DNA from: Desulfohalovibrio reitneri
GTDB taxonomy: Bacteria > Desulfobacterota > Desulfovibrionia > Desulfovibrionales > Desulfovibrionaceae
Assembly: GCF_000711295.1 (NCBI RefSeq)
Contig: NZ_JOMJ01000003.1
Coordinates: 1,251,501-1,315,500, forward strand
Length of the DNA: 64,000 bases
Direction: 5' to 3'
A program made the translations under genes and the position numbers. The notes below the pieces were generated by a model. That model was not told the DNA's origin. It searched no databases and was given only the letters and a program-made list of their open reading frames with translations. The first letter of the stretch is position 1. Every line of letters begins with the position of its first letter. Shown piece by piece: positions 11,471-20,642 of this stretch.

Positions 11471-11523
11471 GCCTCAGGACATAATCTTTCCATTCCCCTT
11501 CTTCCCTGCTACATGGCTCCGCC

Positions 11524-13152
11524 ATGGGTTGGTCTCAGGTTTTTTCTCTGGTCGGCGGCGTGGGGCTGTTTTTGCTGGGCATGCGTTTGATGACGGACGG
11601 GCTGCGCTTGGCGGCCGGTTCGGCTTTGAAGCGTATTTTGTCCACCTGGACGCGCAAGCCGTTGTACGGCGTGTTTTCCGGTTTCCTGGTCACGGCGGCG
11701 GTGCAGTCGTCGTCTGCCGTGACGGTGGCGGTCATCGGGTTCGTCAACGCCGGGTTGCTTTCGCTGCGACGGACGTTATGGGTGATTTACGGGTCCAACG
11801 TGGGCACCACGGTCACGGGCTGGCTGGTGGCGCTCATCGGGTTCAACATCGACGTGAAGGCGTTGGCGCTGCCCATGGTGGGCCTGGGGATGCTGCTGAA
11901 CGTCACGGGCAACGGCTCCCAGCGGCGGGCCTCGCTGGGCGAGGCGCTGGCCGGGTTCGGCCTGTTTTTCCTGGGCATCGGGGTGCTCAAGGGCGGCTTC
12001 GCCGGGACCGCCGGCATGGTGGACCTGGACGTGACCGGTTTGGGCGCGTTCTGCCTGCCCGCCATGGCCATCATCGGCTTCGGCCTGACCTTCCTCATGC
12101 AGTCCTCGTCCGCGGCCATGGCGCTGGTTCTGACGGCGGCGGCCTCCGGGGCCATTGACCTGGAGTGCGCCGCTTCGGCTGTCATCGGCGCCAACCTTGG
12201 CACCACGTCCACGGCCGTTCTTTCGGTCATCGGGGCCACGCCAAACGCCAAACGCGTTGCCGCCGGGCACGTCATCTTCAACCTGCTCACGGGCGCGGCG
12301 GCGTTTCTTCTGCTGCCGGTGCTGCTGCATATCATCGAATCCATGCGCGGAACCAGCGCACCGGCCGAGGTGCTGGCCCTGTTCCACACCGCCTTCAACG
12401 TGCTGGGCGTGCTGCTTATGTGGTTTATCACCAACCGGCTGACCGTATTCCTGAACAAGCGGTTCCGAACCACTGAGGAGGACCTGGGCCGAACCCGCTA
12501 TCTGGACACGACCATCGCCCGCACGCCCTCCCTGGCCATCGACGCCCTGGGCCTGGAGCTTTCCCGCATGGGGCAGACCGCAAGGGCCTCCGCCCTGGCC
12601 GCGCTGGATGGACAGCAGAACCGCCCCTGGTTCAAGGCCCGACGCGAAGCCCTGCGCCGCCTGGAATACGAGGTAGGCAAGTTCTGCGCCGCCCTGCAAC
12701 GCTACAACCTCTCCTCCGAACTGGCCCCCTCCCTGCCCGCCGCCCTGCGCTCGGCGCAGTACTACGTCACCTGCGGCGAGCTCTCCGCCCGGGCCGCCAA
12801 ACTCTTCGCCAGGCATGGCCCCCTGCCTGAAGCCGCGCGGGAGCTGGCCGAGCGGTTCACCGACGAGGCCCGGGAAACCGCCCTCTCCGCCGTGGCCTGC
12901 CGCCAGCAGTACGACCCGGAAATGACCGAAACCATGCTGGAACAGGCCGTGGCCACCTACCGCGAACTCAAACAGCAACTCCTCGAGGAAACCGCCAAGG
13001 GCCACCTGGACGTGGACAGCATGTCCAGACTGCTCGACGCCCTCTCCTTCCTCCGCCGCGCCCTGGAACAACTCACCAAGGGCTGCCGCACCCTGGTCAC
13101 CCTGCCCGACGTGCGCGGCCGCTGCCCACAAGACCTGGAAAGCGCGGCTTGA
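11524..13152 (+). CDS. Na+/phosphate cotransporter (PNaS family) with PhoU-like C-terminus
   Basis: Encodes 542 residues. The N-terminal ~320 residues hold two inverted NaPi_cotrn repeats with QSSSA signatures (AAVQSSSAVTV and LMQSSSAAMAL) and GSNVGTT/GANLGTT pairs, embedded in 8-9 membrane helices. The remaining ~200 residues are helical and PhoU-like. Such proteins import phosphate with Na+ in the cytoplasmic membrane. It lies convergent to phoU across repeat C and a bidirectional terminator, so it may belong to the same phosphate response. Confidence 0.92.
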   Translation: MGWSQVFSLVGGVGLFLLGMRLMTDGLRLAAGSALKRILSTWTRKPLYGVFSGFLVTAAVQSSSAVTVAVIGFVNAGLLSLRRTLWVIYGSNVGTTVTGWLVALIGFNIDVKALALPMVGLGMLLNVTGNGSQRRASLGEALAGFGLFFLGIGVLKGGFAGTAGMVDLDVTGLGAFCLPAMAIIGFGLTFLMQSSSAAMALVLTAAASGAIDLECAASAVIGANLGTTSTAVLSVIGATPNAKRVAAGHVIFNLLTGAAAFLLLPVLLHIIESMRGTSAPAEVLALFHTAFNVLGVLLMWFITNRLTVFLNKRFRTTEEDLGRTRYLDTTIARTPSLAIDALGLELSRMGQTARASALAALDGQQNRPWFKARREALRRLEYEVGKFCAALQRYNLSSELAPSLPAALRSAQYYVTCGELSARAAKLFARHGPLPEAARELAERFTDEARETALSAVACRQQYDPEMTETMLEQAVATYRELKQQLLEETAKGHLDVDSMSRLLDALSFLRRALEQLTKGCRTLVTLPDVRGRCPQDLESAA

Positions 13153-13298
13153 ACCGTGCGGGGGAAGGGTAGGTTGGGAATGGGAGGTGGCTGGTTGGGG
13201 TGAACGTTCTGGGCAGTGGGAGAGGGTGGAAAAGCCCTTTAAAAATAGGTTCTTTCCTCCCTCTCCCGAACCCTCACCCTCCTTTTCCTAAACCTTTT

Positions 13299-13552
13299 GC
13301 CACTCGCTTCGCTCGGGGGCGTGGTGCTGACTTGGTGTAGGCAGGGAACTACCGCCCAATTACGCGTCCTGCGCATCTGACGCCAAACGGCCGGGGCGGG
13401 ATTGTACCGGCTTCCAAAACCCCGCAATCGCAAGTTCGCCGGGGTTCACACTCCCGCGAACCACCGCGCGCCAACACGCGATACACATGCAAAGTTACTT
13501 TGCCGCAGGGTCCAGGGGGCTGCGCGCCCCCTGGTCGCCGAAGGCGAAATGC
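13299..13552 (+). repeat. Dispersed ~255-bp repeat, copy C
   Basis: Starts GCCACTCGCTTCGCTCGG and ends in the GGGTCCAGGGGGCTGCGCGCCCCCTGG hairpin segment followed by GAAGGCGAAA. The interior is more diverged than between A and B but keeps CTTGGTGTAG and ACACATGCAAAG. It lies in the 475-bp gap between the phosphate transporter and phoU. Nothing else is recognisable there except the terminator at its end. Confidence 0.82.
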
Positions 13553-13568
13553 TTCCTTCCCCCACGAA

Positions 13569-13604
13569 AAAAGGGCGGTTCCCTCGAGAGAGAACCGCCC
13601 TTTT
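13569..13604. terminator. Bidirectional intrinsic terminator
   Basis: A perfect 13-bp stem, AAAAGGGCGGTTC with GAACCGCCCTTTT, around a 10-nt loop, with A/T runs on both sides. It lies between the convergent phosphate transporter gene and the phoB-phoU operon and should end both transcripts. Confidence 0.85.
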
Positions 13605-13628
13605 CTCGGCGTTGTTATCCGCTTGCCC

Positions 13629-14294
13629 TCAGTAGGGGTGGCAGGTCTGGCGGATGTCGATGCCTTTGATGATGAATATGACGCTTTCGGCGATGTTGGT
13701 GGCCAGGTCGCCGACGCGTTCCAGGGAGCGAGCCAGGATGATCTGGTGGACGGCGCGTTCCACGGAGCGGGATTCCTGAACCATGTAGTCCATGTAGTGC
13801 TTCAGAATCTTCATGTTCAGGGTGTCGCACTTGGTGTCCATGTCGCACACGGTCAGGGCCATGTCCGCGTCGTTGCGGTTGTAGGCGTCGATGACGCGCT
13901 TGTACATGTCGTGCGCGCAGGTGGCCAGTTCCTCGAGCAAGGGATTGTGCGGCAGTGGCGGACGCTGGCTGAGCAGCAGGATGCGTTCGGCGATGTTCAC
14001 GGACTGGTCGCCCACGCGCTCCAGGTTGGCGGTGATCTGGGTGGAACCCAGAATGAACCGCAGGTCGCGGGCCACGGGTTGCTCCCGAGCCAGCACCGAG
14101 AGGGTGTATTCGTCGATGTCGCACTGCTTCTGGTTGACGTCCCTGTCGCCCTCAATGACTTCCTCGGCCAGGCTGGAGTCGCGTTCGTTCAGAGCCTTGA
14201 GCGACTTGTCCAGGGCCTTGCCCGCCAGGGAGGACATTTCAAGGACCTTGGCCCGCAGTTCCTCGATTTCTTGTTCCAGATGGAGTTTTTTCAC
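13629..14294 (-). CDS. phoU: Phosphate signalling regulator PhoU
   Basis: Encodes 221 residues with two PhoU repeats: LAGKALDKSLKALNERD and LRFILGSTQITANLERVGDQ in the first, and SVERAVHQIILARSLERVGDLATNIAE in the second. The ERVGD metal-binding motifs are typical. PhoU bridges the phosphate transporter and PhoR to silence the Pho response under phosphate excess. It is the last gene of a minus-strand operon phoB-phoR-pstB-phoU, 27 bp after pstB. Confidence 0.95.
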   Translation of the reverse strand: MKKLHLEQEIEELRAKVLEMSSLAGKALDKSLKALNERDSSLAEEVIEGDRDVNQKQCDIDEYTLSVLAREQPVARDLRFILGSTQITANLERVGDQSVNIAERILLLSQRPPLPHNPLLEELATCAHDMYKRVIDAYNRNDADMALTVCDMDTKCDTLNMKILKHYMDYMVQESRSVERAVHQIILARSLERVGDLATNIAESVIFIIKGIDIRQTCHPY

Positions 14295-14321
14295 GTCGCG
14301 TCTCCCGTGTGGTCCCGCCGG

Positions 14322-15083
14322 TTAGCCGAAGCGGCCGGTGATGTAGTCTTCGGTCTGCTTGTTGCTGGGGCGGGTGAAGAGGGTTTCGGTCTTGTCGGTC
14401 TCGATGAGCTTGCCGATGTAGAAGAAGGCGGTCATGTCCGACACGCGGGCGGCCTGCTGCATGGAGTGGGTGACGATGATGATGGTGAACTCCTTCTTCA
14501 GTTCGAAGATGAGTTCCTCGATTTTCTGCGTGGCGATGGGGTCCAGGGCGGAGCAGGGTTCGTCCATGAGCAGGATTTCCGGCTCCACCGCCATGGCCCG
14601 GGCAATGCAGAGGCGCTGCTGCTGGCCGCCGGAGAGCCCCAGGGCGGAGTCGTTGATGCGGTCCTTGACCTCGTCCCACAGGGCCGCGCCCTTGAGGCTC
14701 TGCTCCACGCGCTCGGCGATGAAATTCTTGTCGCTGATGCCGTTGACCTTGAGGCCGTAGGCGATGTTGTCGAACACGGTCTTGGGGAAGGGGTTGGGCT
14801 TCTGGAAAACCATGCCCACCCGGCGGCGCAGGTCCACCACGTCCATGCGTGGGTCGTTGACGTCCTTGCCGTCCATGGTCAGGGAGCCTTCGGTGCGGGT
14901 GCCGGGGATGAGGTCGTTCATGCGGTTTAGGCACCGCAGGAAGGTCGACTTGCCGCAGCCGGACGGCCCGATGAGGGACGTGACCTGGTTTTCGATGAAT
15001 TCGAGGCTGATGCTGTCCAGGGCCTTGAAGCTTCCGTAGTAGAAGTCGAGGTCCTTGGCTTCCATCTTGATGTTCTGGCCCAT
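14322..15083 (-). CDS. pstB: Phosphate ABC transporter ATP-binding protein PstB
   Basis: Encodes 253 residues. Walker A is GPSGCGKST, the Q-loop region is [12 protein letters not shown], the signature is LSGGQQQR, Walker B is [13 protein letters not shown] and the H-loop is [13 protein letters not shown] and the length are typical of PstB. It powers high-affinity phosphate import with PstC/PstA, but no pstS, pstC or pstA lies in this window, so the partners must be encoded elsewhere. Confidence 0.95.
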   Translation of the reverse strand: MGQNIKMEAKDLDFYYGSFKALDSISLEFIENQVTSLIGPSGCGKSTFLRCLNRMNDLIPGTRTEGSLTMDGKDVNDPRMDVVDLRRRVGMVFQKPNPFPKTVFDNIAYGLKVNGISDKNFIAERVEQSLKGAALWDEVKDRINDSALGLSGGQQQRLCIARAMAVEPEILLMDEPCSALDPIATQKIEELIFELKKEFTIIIVTHSMQQAARVSDMTAFFYIGKLIETDKTETLFTRPSNKQTEDYITGRFG

Positions 15084-15142
15084 TCTATTCCCCTTTTCGA
15101 GTCGTCCCGGAGCGGACGCGGCCGGTGGCCGGCCAGCCGCCC

Positions 15143-16930
15143 CTATTTTCGGGCGGCGTGATTGTGGTTTTGAATTGTGTCATCCGTGTTGCGATTCAGT
15201 AGCGGAACGCTGAAATAAAAGGTAGCCCCTCGTTCCTCGCCGTGCGGCGGGCTTTGCAGGAACAGCCGTCCCTGATGCCGCTCAATGATGTGCCGGGATA
15301 TGGCCAAGCCCAGCCCGGACGATCCCTGCGACTTGGCCTTGTCGCGCCCCACGCGGTAGAACCGCTCGAAGACCCGGGACTGCTCCTCCTTGGGGATGCC
15401 CGGCCCGAGGTCGGTAACGCCGACAACAGCCTGGCCGCTTTCCGCGCGGCAACGTACCCGGACCGGCTTGCCTTCCGGGGAATAGCGGACCGCGTTCTCC
15501 ATGAGGTTTCGGGCCACCTGGACCAGCCGGTCGAAATCCGCCCGCACCCGCAGTGGCTCCTCGCACTCCAGGACCAGTTCGACCCCTTTGCCGTCGGCCA
15601 CCGGGGCGCACTCGTCAAAGGCGGCCGCCAACACCTCCCGCAGGTCCGTGGGGCCGAACTCCATGACCTGCTGTCCGGCCTCCAGCCGGGAGAGGGCCAG
15701 CAGGTCGCCCACGATTTTGGTCATATGGTCCGCATTGCGATGAATTATGTCAAGAAAACGCTGCTCCGCCTCGCCCAGATTGGCTGATGAGGCCAGGGTT
15801 TCGGAGTAGCCCTTGATGGAGGTCAGCGGGGTGCGCAGTTCGTGTGAGACGTTGGCTACGAAGTCGCGCCGCACCCGCTCCAGCTGGGTCAGCTTGGAGA
15901 TGTCGTGGAAGACCACCACCGCGCCCAGGCCGGAGCCGGTGCCCGCAAGGGAGACCACGGACACGTCGTAGACCCGGCCACGCTCCGGCTCCAGCTGCAG
16001 CAGGATGGGCGGGTTCCCCCTTCCCTCCTGGCTGACGGCCCGGCCGCAGGCCTTGTGCAACTCCGAGTCCACCACCGCTTCGATGACGCGGCGGCCGATG
16101 AACTGGTCCACGCCGGGGAAGATGCGGCCCAAGGCGCGGTTGATGGAGGCCAGCCGTCCCTGCTCGTCCAGCACCATGACCCCTTCCTTCATGGAGTCCA
16201 GCACCGCCTCCAACTGTGATTTCTGGGAGGTGATGGTCCGCACCTGGGTCTGGATGGACTCGGCCATGGAGTTGATGGACGTGACCAGCGGGTCGAACTC
16301 CTTGCCCGGGGCGTGGCGGATGCGCTTGTCGTAGTCGCCGGAGCCGATGCCCTTGGCCACCACGGACAGGGCGCGGATGGAGCGGGAGAGTTGGCGCGAG
16401 AGGAAATAGCTCAGGGGCACGGCCAGAAGGAAGGTGAGCAGCACGCCCAGGAGGATGTTGCCCAGCACCCGTCCGGAGCGGTCGCGGGGGCCGGTGTGGG
16501 GCGTGCTCAAGGTCAGCACGCCCTCCGGGGCCGGACCGGCCGGGTCCAGCCGCAGGGCGGCCACCACGGTCCGGCCGTTCTCGCCGGAGCCTTCGATGGC
16601 CATGGCCTGCCCGGCTTCCACGGCCCGGTGGGATACATCCCCGCCCCGCTCCGCGGCCTCGTCCAGAGTGAGATAGTCCAGCCGGGCGCCAAGGCGGTCG
16701 CCGGTGCGGGCCAGCCAGGAGCGCAGCGGCTCGCGCCCGGAGAAGGTCAAGTCGTGCTCCACGAAGCCCGCGGTCAGGCGGAGCTGGCCCATAACCCGCT
16801 CCATGGAGGCGCGCTGCACCTCCTGGCCCAGCACGAAGCGGGAATACCAGGTGGGCAGCAGCAGGGCCACCGCGATGACCAGCAGGAAAAAGAGGAAGAG
16901 CCGCGTGCGGAACGAGGCGTGGGAGGCCAT
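15143..16930 (-). CDS. phoR: Phosphate-regulon sensor histidine kinase PhoR-like
   Basis: Encodes 595 residues. An N-terminal membrane helix, a ~130-residue periplasmic domain and a second helix are followed by HAMP, a PAS domain, HisKA with the H-box [19 protein letters not shown], and HATPase_c (N-box [18 protein letters not shown]). It should autophosphorylate and pass phosphate to the PhoB-like regulator encoded 6 bp upstream. The longer form with periplasmic and HAMP domains is common in Gram-positives and deltaproteobacteria, unlike the short enterobacterial PhoR. Confidence 0.9.
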   Translation of the reverse strand: MASHASFRTRLFLFFLLVIAVALLLPTWYSRFVLGQEVQRASMERVMGQLRLTAGFVEHDLTFSGREPLRSWLARTGDRLGARLDYLTLDEAAERGGDVSHRAVEAGQAMAIEGSGENGRTVVAALRLDPAGPAPEGVLTLSTPHTGPRDRSGRVLGNILLGVLLTFLLAVPLSYFLSRQLSRSIRALSVVAKGIGSGDYDKRIRHAPGKEFDPLVTSINSMAESIQTQVRTITSQKSQLEAVLDSMKEGVMVLDEQGRLASINRALGRIFPGVDQFIGRRVIEAVVDSELHKACGRAVSQEGRGNPPILLQLEPERGRVYDVSVVSLAGTGSGLGAVVVFHDISKLTQLERVRRDFVANVSHELRTPLTSIKGYSETLASSANLGEAEQRFLDIIHRNADHMTKIVGDLLALSRLEAGQQVMEFGPTDLREVLAAAFDECAPVADGKGVELVLECEEPLRVRADFDRLVQVARNLMENAVRYSPEGKPVRVRCRAESGQAVVGVTDLGPGIPKEEQSRVFERFYRVGRDKAKSQGSSGLGLAISRHIIERHQGRLFLQSPPHGEERGATFYFSVPLLNRNTDDTIQNHNHAARK

Positions 16931-16936
16931 GCGCCC

Positions 16937-17635
16937 CTATTCCTTAAAGCGGTAGCCCACACCGCGCACGGTCTCCACCATGCGGGCGAAGGGGCCGAGC
17001 TTCTGGCGCAGTCTCCGGACGTGGGTGTCCACCGTGCGGGCGTAGCCGTCGAACTCGTATCCCCAAACTGAATTGAGCAGCTGGTCGCGGGTCTGCACCC
17101 GCCCCTGGCTGCGGATAAGCTCGGTGAGCAGCTTGAATTCGGTGGCCGTGAGCTGGACCTCCTCGCCCTCCACCTCCACGCGGTGGGCCTCCATGTCCAC
17201 GCTCAGTCCGTCGCGCTTCCACAACTGGCGCTCGTCGCCGTCCGGGCTGAAGCGGCGCAGGATGGCCTTGACCCGCAGCAGCATCTCGCGGGGGGAGAAG
17301 GGCTTGACCACGTAGTCGTCCGCCCCCAGCTCCAGGCCCACGATGCGGTCCACCTCCTCGCCGCGCGCGGTGAGCATGATGATGGGCGCCTTGGCCGTCT
17401 CGGCGTTTTTCTTGAGTTCCTTGCAGACCTCGAAGCCGTCCATGCCGGGCAGCATGATGTCGAGGATGACAAGGGAGGGAATGGTGCGGCGCGCCTTGGC
17501 CAGGGCCTCGCTGCCTTCCTCGGCGGAAACGACCTCGAAACCCGCCGCCTCGAGGTTGTACCGCAGCAGTTGCTGGATGTCCTCGTCGTCCTCGACGACC
17601 AGGATGACATCCTTCTTCATCTCGGGCTCCGTCAT
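16937..17635 (-). CDS. phoB: Phosphate-regulon response regulator PhoB-like (OmpR/PhoB family)
   Basis: Encodes 232 residues. The receiver domain has the acidic pair VVEDDED, the phosphoacceptor in LVILDIMLPGMDG and the lysine in DYVVKPFSPREML. The C-terminal winged helix includes LTATEFKLLTELIRSQGRV and the recognition region YARTVDTHVRRLRQKLG. It is the first gene of the phoB-phoR-pstB-phoU unit. Two GTAACC-containing elements lie upstream (about 17660-17695), but no clear Pho box is visible. Confidence 0.9.
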   Translation of the reverse strand: MTEPEMKKDVILVVEDDEDIQQLLRYNLEAAGFEVVSAEEGSEALAKARRTIPSLVILDIMLPGMDGFEVCKELKKNAETAKAPIIMLTARGEEVDRIVGLELGADDYVVKPFSPREMLLRVKAILRRFSPDGDERQLWKRDGLSVDMEAHRVEVEGEEVQLTATEFKLLTELIRSQGRVQTRDQLLNSVWGYEFDGYARTVDTHVRRLRQKLGPFARMVETVRGVGYRFKE

Positions 17636-17750
17636 AATCCGGCGACCAAACCACGCCGGGGTTACATGGTGACGATGGTCCGATGGCGAAACGGTTACAG
17701 CCTCATCGCAGGAATGGCAAGGGAACGGGCGGAAGGGGCCTCCTCACGCC

Positions 17751-19379
17751 TCACGAACCGGGCAGATGGCGGCGGAGCGTCGCCAGCAGGCCCTTCCGGC
17801 TCAGGGGTTTCTCCACGCGCCCGTCCAGGTCCGTGTCGTCCAGCTTGTCCAGGTCATCCTGCGAGGCGGCACCGGTGAGGGCCAGCACCGTGGTGCGGGA
17901 CCGACCCTCCTCCCGCTCGCGCCGCCGCAGCCTGCTGACGGTTTCCGCCCCGTCCATGCCAGGCATGTGCAGGTCCATGAAAACCAGGTCGAAACGCTGC
18001 TCCCCCAGGGCGCGCAGGGCCTCAACGCCGTCCGCGGCCTCCACCGTGTGGCATCCGAAGCCGTCCAGCAGGCGGACGGCCAGCTTGCGGTTGAGCGGTT
18101 CGTCCTCCACCAGAAGCACCCTGGCCCCGACGCACACACCGCTGCCCCCGTCGTCCGGGCCGTCCGGTCCGGCCTCGACCTCCTCCGGCCGGACCAGTGG
18201 CAGGCGCACGGTGAAGCGCGACCCCTCGCCCGGCTTGCTTTCCACCTCGATGGATCCGCCGTGCCCCTCCACCACCCGCTTGACGATGGCCAATCCCAGC
18301 CCGGTGGAGGGTTCACCGCCCGTCGGCTCCACCTCGGTCTTACCGAAGGGCTCGAAGATGCCTTCCAGGGCGTCGGCCGGAATGCCCTGGCCGTCGTCCG
18401 CCACGGTGATGACAAAACGCGCGCCCTCCAGCCGCAGGTCCATGTCCACCCGCCCGCCGGAGTGGGTGAACTTGATGGCGTTGGACAGCAGGTTGCCCAG
18501 CACCTGCTTGATCTTGACCCGGTCGGCCATGGTGCGCGGCAGCCCGGTGGGAACTTCGGAGCGCAGCGAGATGGACTTGGGGGAGGCCAGGGCGCGGTTG
18601 ATCTCCACCACTTCGTCGAATTCCGCCGCCAGGTCGCAGGGGGCCAGGTCAAGCTCCAGCCGCCCGGCCTGGATGCGGGATATGTCCAGCATGTCCTCGA
18701 TGAGCTGGAGCATGTAGCGCGAGGAGGAGCGGATGTTGCGGAGCATGGCCCGGCAGGACTCATCCAGCCCGCCCCCCGCGTCCTCCTCCAGGAAGGAGGC
18801 GAAGGCCATGATGGCCCCCAGCGGATTGCGCAGATCGTGGGCGGCCATGCCCAGGAACATGTCCTTCTGGGCGCTTACCGCCTGGAGCTGGGCGTTTTTC
18901 TTGGCCAGGTCCCGCTGGGCGTTGACCAGATCGTTGTTCAGCCGGGAAATCTCGTCGTAGCAGCCGCCGTCCGCCATTCTCGGGCCGGGCTGGGCAGCCT
19001 CTTTCATGACGCCGCGGAGCTGGTCAACCTGCTCGTTGTTGATGCGCAGCAGCTCCTCGTAAAAACGCATCACCTCCGGCATGGTGCGGGCGGCGATGAG
19101 CAGCAGCCCGTCCCCGGCCGCGCCCCCGGCGAAGGTCAGGGTCTGCACCCGCCCTTCGGTCATGGCGTTCAACTCCCAGCCGAAGGCCGCGCCTCTGTCC
19201 CGCACCTCGGCCAGGAACCCCTCGGCCTTTACTCTGGACTCGCCGTCCACCAGATCGGGAACGTCCACGCCCTCCGCGGCCCCGTCCAGGCCGATCTCGT
19301 CGCGCAGCACCCGCAGCAATCGACCGCCGGGCCCGGCCAGCAGGGCCACGCCGGGTATGGATGCGCTCTCCCCCGTCAC
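17751..19379 (-). CDS. Soluble hybrid histidine kinase with C-terminal receiver
   Basis: Encodes 542 residues with no membrane helix. An N-terminal ~150-residue PAS-like/unknown region and a short coiled coil (RLNNDLVNAQRDLAKKNAQL) are followed by HisKA (MAAHDLRNPLGAIM), HATPase_c (NLLSNAIKF, DDGQGIP, GLGLAIVKR) and a receiver with LVFMDLHMPGMDG. Its GTG start overlaps the stop of the cobalamin-binding gene by 4 bp, so the two are translationally coupled. Inference: the cobalamin protein is the sensory input of this kinase. Confidence 0.88.
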   Translation of the reverse strand: MTGESASIPGVALLAGPGGRLLRVLRDEIGLDGAAEGVDVPDLVDGESRVKAEGFLAEVRDRGAAFGWELNAMTEGRVQTLTFAGGAAGDGLLLIAARTMPEVMRFYEELLRINNEQVDQLRGVMKEAAQPGPRMADGGCYDEISRLNNDLVNAQRDLAKKNAQLQAVSAQKDMFLGMAAHDLRNPLGAIMAFASFLEEDAGGGLDESCRAMLRNIRSSSRYMLQLIEDMLDISRIQAGRLELDLAPCDLAAEFDEVVEINRALASPKSISLRSEVPTGLPRTMADRVKIKQVLGNLLSNAIKFTHSGGRVDMDLRLEGARFVITVADDGQGIPADALEGIFEPFGKTEVEPTGGEPSTGLGLAIVKRVVEGHGGSIEVESKPGEGSRFTVRLPLVRPEEVEAGPDGPDDGGSGVCVGARVLLVEDEPLNRKLAVRLLDGFGCHTVEAADGVEALRALGEQRFDLVFMDLHMPGMDGAETVSRLRRREREEGRSRTTVLALTGAASQDDLDKLDDTDLDGRVEKPLSRKGLLATLRRHLPGS

Positions 19380-20056
19380 GTCAGCAGCCTCTCCGCCTCA
19401 TGAACAGCCTTCGCCGCGTCCGGGGCCCAGCCGTCCGCGCCGGTCCATTTCCACAACTCGTCGTCCAGCAGGAAGGGGTAGCCGCCCACCATGACCTTCA
19501 CTCCCCCGCACTCCGGCTTGTCCCGCACCACGGACACCAGCCGCCTGGCCAGGTGCAGGTGGTAGGACATGGTCACGGAGACACCCAGCAGGTCGGCTTC
19601 GCGCTCCGCCACGGCCCGGGCCACGTCTTCGTCCGGTGTGCTGGCTCCAAGAAAGTAAGTGTCCCAGCCCTCCATCTCGAAGAAGTCGGCCACCATGCGC
19701 ATGCCCAGCTCGTGCAATTCGCCGCCCACGCAGGCGGCCACCATGGTCCGGCCGGTGCGCTCCATGGAAAAAATATGCGGATACAGCCGGGACATGATCT
19801 GCTGCGCGGCCGCGGTGCAGAAATGCTCATGCGCCACGGAAATGCGGTTCTGCTGCCACAGCCGCCCCACCTCGTACTGGGCGGGCTGGAATACCCCAAG
19901 ATAGATGTCGCGCACAGGCACGCCGTCCCTCTCCACCGCCTCCAACACCAAGCTGGCCGCGCCGTTGCGGTCACCCCGCAGAAGCCTGTTCAGATAGCCG
20001 GAGGCCAACTCCCCCAGCCGCCCTTCCGGCTCGATGAAGCCATGCGGTTCGGCCAT
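19376..20056 (-). CDS. Cobalamin-binding sensor protein with W-x9-EH light-sensor motif
   Basis: Encodes 226 residues. A helical MerR-B12-type cap contains LWQQNRISVAHEHF, which gives the W-x9-EH motif diagnostic of adenosylcobalamin photoreceptors of the CarH/LitR type. A Rossmann-like B12-binding domain follows with ELHELG in place of the canonical D-x-H-x-x-G, then GVSVTMSY and VMVGGYPF. No DNA-binding domain is present, unlike CarH, so output must go through a partner, most likely the overlapping hybrid kinase. A strong AGGAGG precedes the ATG. A methyltransferase corrinoid subunit is a less likely alternative, because no methyltransferase is nearby. Confidence 0.82.
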   Translation of the reverse strand: MAEPHGFIEPEGRLGELASGYLNRLLRGDRNGAASLVLEAVERDGVPVRDIYLGVFQPAQYEVGRLWQQNRISVAHEHFCTAAAQQIMSRLYPHIFSMERTGRTMVAACVGGELHELGMRMVADFFEMEGWDTYFLGASTPDEDVARAVAEREADLLGVSVTMSYHLHLARRLVSVVRDKPECGGVKVMVGGYPFLLDDELWKWTGADGWAPDAAKAVHEAERLLT

Positions 20057-20065
20057 GGACGCCTC

Positions 20066-20599
20066 CTATTCCCTTCCGGCCAGCAGGTCAGCCGGTGGCC
20101 CTTCCCAGATGGTCGGCTCGCTCTTTGCCAATTGCAGCACGTCGCCGAAATGATCCTCCAGCCAGGCGTAGACGGGGTCGACCTGCACGGCCGCCTCCGG
20201 AGACAGCTCGCTTGTCAACGCCCGACGCCACAGGGGCAGGGCCACCCACCAGTACTCCGGACGGAAACCGTGCGCCGTGTAGGTGCGGGCAACCCAAAGC
20301 AGGGCCTCCACGAACAACCCCGGATCGAAAGCGTGGAACACGCCTTCCAGGTAACGGACGTGGTTGGCGTGGTTGTCCCGCATCATGGCCTCGTTGCCCT
20401 CGCCTATGAGCCGCGGCAGGTCGTCGCGCGCCTCCATGGCCCGCGTGACGTCGGAGGCCATGGCCTCCTTGCGGCTGGAGAACTCATCGACCGCCGCAGC
20501 CGTGGGCATGGGGATGCCCGAGGCCAGGGCCACCAGTTCGCGCCTGGTCATCTCCCCCTCCTGGATATGAACGTCGCTCGTTTCCAACGGAATACCCAT
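20066..20599 (-). CDS. Uncharacterised helical protein of the cobalamin sensor operon
   Basis: Encodes 177 residues; I do not recognise the family. The sequence is predicted to be all helical and contains a His/Trp/Tyr-rich core (MMRDNHANHVRYLEGVF, VARTYTAHGF, YWWVALPLW) that looks globin-like in composition, so a bound cofactor is possible but unproven. It lies 10 bp upstream of the cobalamin-binding gene on the same strand and is probably the first gene of a three-gene signalling unit. An alternative start is the internal MTRRELVAL. Confidence 0.6.
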   Translation of the reverse strand: MGIPLETSDVHIQEGEMTRRELVALASGIPMPTAAAVDEFSSRKEAMASDVTRAMEARDDLPRLIGEGNEAMMRDNHANHVRYLEGVFHAFDPGLFVEALLWVARTYTAHGFRPEYWWVALPLWRRALTSELSPEAAVQVDPVYAWLEDHFGDVLQLAKSEPTIWEGPPADLLAGRE

Positions 20600-20642
20600 T
20601 CCGATATCAAATACGCACGAGGCGGCAATCGCGCAAGCCGGT

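Noticed and set aside
11060-11590. Open frames running through the repeats, with peptide VQGARSPLVARKGETF
   Set aside because: They are translations of the dispersed repeat and its GC hairpin; the same peptide recurs in each copy with no start or ribosome site of its own.
17655-17700. A Pho box upstream of phoB
   Set aside because: Two GTAACC elements are present, but the spacing and sequence do not match the direct TGTCA-type repeats closely enough to claim it.
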